From Frateuria hangzhouensis (GTDB lineage Bacteria > Pseudomonadota > Gammaproteobacteria > Xanthomonadales > Rhodanobacteraceae), in assembly GCF_026410505.1 (NCBI RefSeq), contig NZ_JAPMIU010000005.1, positions 124,001-188,000 on the forward strand: a stretch of 64,000 bases of DNA, read 5' to 3'. Below, one piece after another: positions 60,059 to 64,000 of this stretch. The notes beneath the pieces were generated by a model. The model was given only the letters and a program-made list of their open reading frames with translations. It made no database searches and was not told where the DNA came from. Position 1 is the stretch's first letter. Each line of letters opens with the position of its first letter. The position numbers were made by a program, and so were the translations under genes.

Positions 60059-60475
60059 ATGCGCCCGCTCCCCTTGAGCCTCCTCCTCGCCAGCCTGCTG
60101 ACCCTCCCCGCGTGGGCGCAGGACGCCGGCAAGCCGCTCAATCTCAAGCTGCCCCCAAGCGAGCTCCCCGCGTCGTCAGCCACCTCCGCCGAACCTCCCT
60201 CCAGCGCCCCCGGCGTCTACTACGGCGACCACAGCGGTCGCACCGCCGCCGACGATGAAGCGATCCTGCCCGACTGCGACGACGCCACCTACAACCAGCC
60301 GCAGGTCCACGGCAGCGTCGGCATGGGCGTGATCAGCGGCAACCATGTCGACGGCAGCTACCAGCGCGGCACGGTCAACCTCAGCAAAGCTTTCGGCAGC
60401 TGCGAGCACCCCACCGGCGGCGTCAGCGTCTCGATCGGCGCCGACAGCGGGCACTTCCACGGCCGCGGCCACTGA
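60059..60475 (+). CDS. Small exported hypothetical protein
   Basis: 138 residues. Signal peptide residues 1-20 (LLLASLLTLPAWAQ). The mature part has a Pro/Ser/Ala-rich spacer then a compact region with two cysteines (ILPDCDDATY and FGSCEHPTGG) and a His-rich tail ending HFHGRGH. No family recognised. Could bind metal through the tail, which is speculation. Confidence 0.65.
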   Translation: MRPLPLSLLLASLLTLPAWAQDAGKPLNLKLPPSELPASSATSAEPPSSAPGVYYGDHSGRTAADDEAILPDCDDATYNQPQVHGSVGMGVISGNHVDGSYQRGTVNLSKAFGSCEHPTGGVSVSIGADSGHFHGRGH

Positions 60476-60495
60476 GGGAGCCGCAGCAAAGCCGC

Positions 60496-60558
60496 GCAGG
60501 GTGGGCTTCCGCCCACCGCTCTTGGTGATGGCTGGCAAGGTGGGCTGAAGCCCCACCT
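60496..60558. repeat. Repeat family A, copy 9
   Basis: GCAGGGTGGGCTTCCGCCC and GGTGGGCTGAAGCCCCACC; slightly degenerate at both ends. Between the exported gene and the AraC gene. Confidence 0.88.
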
Positions 60559-60613
60559 GAAGTGGCATCCCGCGCCACGCTTGTGTTCCACTCCGCTGCG
60601 AGGTGACCCGACC

Positions 60614-61063
60614 ATGCAGCCACCCGACTCACCCGCCATCACGCCGCACCTGCGCGACCTCGCGCGCCTGCGCCGCGTGCGCGACCGCATCGATCGCGAA
60701 TACGCGCAGCCGCTGGACGTCGAAGCGCTCGCCCGCGGTATCGGCATGTCCGCCGGGCACCTCAGCCGCCAGTTCAAGCTCGCCTACGGCGAATCCCCCT
60801 ACGCCTATTTGATGACCCGCCGCATCGAGCGCGCCATGGCACTGTTGCGCCGCGGCGACTCAAGCGTCACCGACGTCTGCTTCGCGGTCGGCTGCGCCTC
60901 GCTGGGCACCTTCAGTACCCGCTTCACCGAACTGGTCGGCATGTCGCCCAGTGCCTACCGCAACCGGGAGGCGCAAGCCACCGCGGGCATGCCCCCGTGC
61001 GTGGCCAAGCAGGTAACCCGACCGATCAGGAATCGAGAAGCGCTGCCGGCGAACCGCACCTAG
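60614..61063 (+). CDS. AraC family transcriptional regulator (DNA-binding domain only)
   Basis: 149 residues. Two helix-turn-helix units: DVEALARGIGMSAGHLSRQF and VTDVCFAVGCASLGTFSTRF (the AraC signature). There is no separate N-terminal ligand domain, so it resembles the short MarA/SoxS-like layout with a C-terminal extension. It is followed closely by the VOC and DUF1801 genes, which it may control. Confidence 0.92.
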   Translation: MQPPDSPAITPHLRDLARLRRVRDRIDREYAQPLDVEALARGIGMSAGHLSRQFKLAYGESPYAYLMTRRIERAMALLRRGDSSVTDVCFAVGCASLGTFSTRFTELVGMSPSAYRNREAQATAGMPPCVAKQVTRPIRNREALPANRT

Positions 61064-61093
61064 ACTGATCGCACCCCAACCGGAGCGACCACC

Positions 61094-61504
61094 ATGGACC
61101 TCACCATCCATTCCACCTTCCTCCCGCACACCGACCCGGCTGCCTCGCTCGCCTTCTACTGCGACACCCTCGGCTTCGAAGTGCGCAAGGACGTCGAATA
61201 CAACGGCCTGCACTGGATCACCGTCGGCCCGCCAGGGCAGCCCGGCACTTCCATCGTCCTGCATCCGCCGGCCGCCACCCCGGGCCTCACCGACGACGAA
61301 CGCCGCACCATCGGCGAAATGATGGCCAAAGGCACCTTTGCCATGATCATCCTGGCCAGCCCCGACCTCGACGGCACCTTCGCGCGGCTGGAAGGCAGCG
61401 GCGCCGAAGTCATCCAGGAGCCGACCGAGCAACCCTACGGCGTGCGCGATTGCGCCTTCCGCGACCCCGCCGGCAACCACGTGCGCATCAACGAACAGCA
61501 ATGA
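61094..61504 (+). CDS. VOC superfamily (glyoxalase/bleomycin-resistance-like) protein
   Basis: 136 residues starting MDLTIHSTFLPHTDPAASLA. Two beta-alpha-beta-beta-beta units, with FYCDTLGFEVRKDVEYNG and the C-terminal CAFRDPAGNHVRINEQQ typical of VOC proteins. GGAG lies about ten bases upstream. Substrate unknown. Its TGA overlaps an in-frame ATG (61501) that could begin the next gene. Confidence 0.9.
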   Translation: MDLTIHSTFLPHTDPAASLAFYCDTLGFEVRKDVEYNGLHWITVGPPGQPGTSIVLHPPAATPGLTDDERRTIGEMMAKGTFAMIILASPDLDGTFARLEGSGAEVIQEPTEQPYGVRDCAFRDPAGNHVRINEQQ

Positions 61505-61557
61505 TCCACCCGCGCCAGCCGTTCCCAGCCAACCACGACCAAGAAGCGAGCACGCCG

Positions 61558-61968
61558 ATGACCAAGAGCAAGAGCGCCCCGAAGGAAGCCACAGCCACCG
61601 ACGCTCCCTCCCGGCTGATCGACGCGAGGATCGAGGAGCTGGGCGACTGGCGCGGCGGAATGCTCGCCCGCATCCGGGCACTCATCAAACAGGCCGACCC
61701 CGACGTGGTCGAGGAGTGGAAGTGGCGAGGCGTCCCGGTGTGGTACCACGCCGGCATGATCTGCACCGGCGAGACCTACAAGGCCGTCGTGAAGGTGACC
61801 TTTGCCAAGGGCGCCAGGCTGGATGATCCGACTGGGCTCTTCAACTCAAGCCTGGAAGGCAACACTCGCCGCGCCATCGATTTTCATGAAGGCGATCAGG
61901 TCGACGAGAAGGCATTGAAGGCGCTCATCCGCGCTGCCGTCGCATTGAACACGTCCTTGGCCCGATAA
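61558..61968 (+). CDS. DUF1801 domain protein
   Basis: 136 residues from 61558 (MTKSKSAPKEATATDAPSRL). The RIEELGDWRGGMLARIRALI and EEWKWRGVPVWYHAGMICTG segments are typical of DUF1801 proteins, whose function is unknown. An ATG at 61501, overlapping the VOC stop (ATGA), would add 19 residues that look unlike the family; the coupled start remains possible. Confidence 0.88.
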   Translation: MTKSKSAPKEATATDAPSRLIDARIEELGDWRGGMLARIRALIKQADPDVVEEWKWRGVPVWYHAGMICTGETYKAVVKVTFAKGARLDDPTGLFNSSLEGNTRRAIDFHEGDQVDEKALKALIRAAVALNTSLAR

Positions 61969-62013
61969 GGCCGAGAACGGGATGCAACTAGGCGCAAGCA
62001 CGATGTTTGACGC

Positions 62014-62244
62014 GTGCGCGAGAGGGCAAGCCTCTGCTTTCGACGGCGGTTTCATACGATCGATGCAACACACAGTTGGCTGCCTTGGGTGGTCGCGGTG
62101 ATCCAGCTGGCCATCGCCCTCCGCTCTACAGTGGCCGGATCGCTGTCGACGGCAGCGGCTAAGACCGCCTTCGCGTTGAGCGCAGCCTCACTGCTGCTTG
62201 CGGCAGTCCTGGCGTTTCTGACCTCACCCGCGCAAGAGGCATAG
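62014..62244 (+). CDS. Possible small two-helix membrane protein
   Basis: Frame of up to 76 residues from a GTG. The N-terminus looks unnatural (MRERASLCFRRRFHTID), but residues about 22-70 form two hydrophobic stretches. No ATG start and no ribosome-binding site. Located in the 391-base gap 61969-62359, which otherwise holds no recognised element. May be a gene remnant. Confidence 0.3.
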   Translation: MRERASLCFRRRFHTIDATHSWLPWVVAVIQLAIALRSTVAGSLSTAAAKTAFALSAASLLLAAVLAFLTSPAQEA

Positions 62245-62359
62245 GCCGACGGGGCCGCGCCGCAGTTCGGGAACGCGGTACGGCGCCACGCTCCGCCCGC
62301 CCGCCCGCACAAAAAGCATTACCCTTCCCCGCCAGCAGGCGAAGGACGCGGAGCGGCGG

Positions 62360-62650
62360 ATGCACGGCGAATACAAGATGCCCGGCGGCAAGCTGATCGT
62401 GGTCGACCTGGCGGTGCGGGACGGCTGCCTGGACCGGGTGCAGGTGAGCGGGGATTTCTTCCTGGAACCTGACGACGCCCTGCACGCGATCGATGCCGCG
62501 CTGGAAGGCCAGCGCGCGGATGCGGACGAACACATGCTCGCGGCGGCCGTCCGCGCGCAGCTCGCTCCCGGCGTGATGATGTACGGCATTTCGCCGCAAG
62601 CCATTGCGGTAGCCGTGCGTCGCGCCATCGATCAAGGAACGGACGCATGA
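62360..62650 (+). CDS. Lipoate-protein ligase accessory subunit (LplB-like C-terminal domain)
   Basis: 96 residues starting MHGEYKMPGGKLIVVDLAVR. The MPGGKLIVVDL and FFLEPDDALHAIDAALEG segments match the small C-terminal domain of lipoate-protein ligase A, here as a separate gene. GGAG is about seven bases upstream. The TGA overlaps the ATG of the catalytic ligase gene (ATGA), supporting a two-protein enzyme like LplA/LplB of Thermoplasma. Confidence 0.82.
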   Translation: MHGEYKMPGGKLIVVDLAVRDGCLDRVQVSGDFFLEPDDALHAIDAALEGQRADADEHMLAAAVRAQLAPGVMMYGISPQAIAVAVRRAIDQGTDA

Positions 62651-63423
62651 CCCGCACGCTGTGGCGCGACCACGACTGGCAGCTGATCCACACCGACCCG
62701 CAAGCGCCCGCGCTGCACATGGCGCTGGACGAGGTACTCACCCACGAAGTCGGCGCTGGCCATCGCCCGCCCACGCTGCGCGTCTGGGAGTGGGCGTCCT
62801 CCGCGGTGGTGATCGGCCGCTTCCAGTCACTGCGCAATGAGGTCGATGGCGAAGCGGCACGTCGCCATGACATCGAGGTGGTGCGGAGGGTTTCCGGTGG
62901 CGGCGCGATGTTCATCGAGCCGGGCAACACCATCACCTGGTCGATCTGTGCACCGCTTTCGCTGATCAAGGGTATGAGCTTCCAGGAGGCTTACGCGCAC
63001 ATGGATGCCTGGACGCTGCAGGCGCTGGGCGAGTTGGGCATCAAGGCCTGGTACCAGCCGCTCAACGACATCACGTCCGAAGGCGGCAAGATCGCCGGTG
63101 CTGCACAGGCCCATCGCGGCGGCGCCGTACTGCACCACGTGACCATGGCTTACGACATCGACGCGTCCAAGATGCTTCAGGTGCTGCGCATCGGCCGCGA
63201 GAAGCTCTCGGACAAGGGCACGCAGAGCGCCGCCAAGCGCGTCGATCCGCTGCGCAGCCAGACCGGCCTGCCGCGTGCCGCGATCATCGAGCACATGATC
63301 GCCACGTTCCGGCGTTTGCACGGGCTGACGGACGACTCTATTCGGCCCGATGAACTGGCCCAGGCCGAAACTCTCGCCCAGGACAAATTCGCCAGCCTCG
63401 CCTGGACTGCCGACGTCGCCTGA
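62647..63423 (+). CDS. lplA: Lipoate-protein ligase catalytic subunit
   Basis: 258 residues. RRVSGGGAMFIEPGNTITWS (80-99) is the lipoyl-AMP-binding motif, and K148 in SEGGKIAGAAQ is the catalytic lysine of the biotin/lipoate ligase fold. There is no C-terminal accessory domain; that is supplied by the gene just upstream. Attaches lipoate to 2-oxoacid dehydrogenase E2 and glycine cleavage H proteins. An octanoyltransferase role (LipM-like) cannot be excluded. Confidence 0.88.
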   Translation: MTRTLWRDHDWQLIHTDPQAPALHMALDEVLTHEVGAGHRPPTLRVWEWASSAVVIGRFQSLRNEVDGEAARRHDIEVVRRVSGGGAMFIEPGNTITWSICAPLSLIKGMSFQEAYAHMDAWTLQALGELGIKAWYQPLNDITSEGGKIAGAAQAHRGGAVLHHVTMAYDIDASKMLQVLRIGREKLSDKGTQSAAKRVDPLRSQTGLPRAAIIEHMIATFRRLHGLTDDSIRPDELAQAETLAQDKFASLAWTADVA

Positions 63424-63426
63424 CCC

Positions 63427-63480
63427 GTAGGGTGGGCTTCAGCCCACCATTCCAAACCGGTGGGCTGAAGCCCACCCTAC
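63427..63480. repeat. Repeat family A, copy 10
   Basis: GTAGGGTGGGCTTCAGCCC and its mirror with a short 10-base spacer, four bases after the lplA stop codon. Confidence 0.95.
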
Positions 63481-63569
63481 GACGTTCGGCACCCTCCCAA
63501 ACGTCACTTGTGCCCCCTCGCCCCTCGCCGCAGGATCGGCTCTCCGTTCGCGTGGACAAGGAGAAGCAG

Positions 63570-64000
63570 ATGCGCGCTTTACGCATGGCCGCCCTGGTGG
63601 CGGGATTGGGCCTGGCGCTGGGGGCACAGGCCGCCGACAGCGACACCTGGACGTTGCCGGTCGCGGTCAAGAAGCTGGACAACGGCATGACCGTGGTGGT
63701 CTCCGAGGATCACAGCTCGCCCACCGTGGGCATCAGCATGGTCTACCACGTGGGCATGCGGCTGGAGCCGCAGAACCGCACCGGCTTCGCGCACCTGTTC
63801 GAGCACCTGATGTTCGAAGGCACGCCGGATGCGCCCAAGGGCACGTTCGAGCGCGTGATCCAGGGCGGCGGCGGCATCTTCAACGGCTCGACCCGCGCCG
63901 ACTACACCAACTACATCGCCTCGGCGCCCTCTTCCGCGCTGGCGCCGATCCTGTGGCTCGAGGCCGATCGCATGAAGGCGCTCGACTTCAGCGCCGAAAA
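63570..64000 (+). CDS. M16 family metallopeptidase (C-terminus cut by window edge)
   Basis: The frame is open from an ATG at 63570 (AGGAGAAG upstream) to the right edge, about 143 residues. A signal peptide covers about 1-22 (LGLALGAQAA). FAHLFEHLMFEGTPDAPKG contains the inverted zinc motif HxxEH of pitrilysin/insulinase-type peptidases. Probably a periplasmic or cell-surface zinc protease. The remaining zinc Glu and the second half lie beyond the edge. Confidence 0.93.
   Translation, partial: MRALRMAALVAGLGLALGAQAADSDTWTLPVAVKKLDNGMTVVVSEDHSSPTVGISMVYHVGMRLEPQNRTGFAHLFEHLMFEGTPDAPKGTFERVIQGGGGIFNGSTRADYTNYIASAPSSALAPILWLEADRMKALDFSAE

Overview
This window is one continuous stretch of high-GC gammaproteobacterial chromosome. 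Gene content (MinCDE, ParC, RlmKL, bacterial arginyl/leucyl transferase, TesB, YajQ, xanthomonad-type orphan proteins) and the dense short inverted repeats between genes suggest the order Xanthomonadales/Lysobacterales, probably Rhodanobacteraceae (Dyella, Rhodanobacter, Luteibacter, Frateuria and relatives). That placement is an inference from gene families, not a search result. I see no rRNA, tRNA, CRISPR array, transposase, integrase or phage gene. Coding density is high. The mobile-like component is the repeat set: ten elements of a GTAGGGTGGGC family, five of a GTAGGAGCGCAC family and four of a GTAGGAGCCCAC family, plus minor families, nearly all at gene 3' ends.

Layout. 0-9 kb: rhomboid protease (cut by the left edge), PhzF-like isomerase, YaiI, a beta-hydroxyacid dehydrogenase, a YhiN-like flavoprotein, YajQ, a small GNAT, OsmC, a membrane diguanylate cyclase and a NERD-domain helicase. 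9-17 kb: a secreted S10 carboxypeptidase, Rieske oxygenase, amino-acid permease, a divergent LysR/LysE pair, FMN reductase and membrane acyltransferase. 17-26.6 kb: thioesterase, GNAT, RlmKL with an alpha/beta hydrolase, amidase, TesB, a DUF2007-like membrane protein, Ate/Bpt, a glutamate-synthase-like flavoprotein and PurT. 26.7-28 kb: an SPFH protein, a 24-residue membrane microprotein and an Arc-type ribbon-helix-helix protein. 28-31 kb: DUF423 and a copper/cytochrome-oxidase assembly group (Sco, PCuAC, CtaG). 31-35 kb: a GldFG-like ABC operon.

35-39 kb: an SRPBCC protein and a DesKR-like two-component system. 39-41.5 kb: a GNAT gene overlapping minC, then minD and minE, all three min genes with non-ATG starts. 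41.5-47 kb: an HExxH orphan, ChaB, 3-methyladenine glycosylase, a DUF5916 outer-membrane-like protein and a Bcr/CflA efflux pump. 47-49.3 kb: a fluoride riboswitch followed by crcB, a DUF190 gene and cfa. 49-57.3 kb: LysR/azoreductase, a CadC-like TPR regulator and a run of exported proteins (TraB-like, an orphan, VanY, and two small tandem orphans). 57.5-64 kb: parC, a small exported protein, AraC, VOC and DUF1801 genes, a two-gene lipoate-protein ligase, and a truncated M16 peptidase at the right edge.

Most distinctive observations: (i) repeat heads (GTAG) that supply the stop codon of several unrelated genes; (ii) the fluoride riboswitch; (iii) the 24-residue microprotein in the SPFH operon; (iv) the split lipoate ligase; (v) a set of -10-like boxes exactly six bases before start codons that lack a Shine-Dalgarno sequence, suggesting leaderless mRNAs; (vi) an 11-bp-spaced direct repeat between the two-component system and the GNAT-min genes. 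No wholly new multi-gene defence or mobile system is evident.
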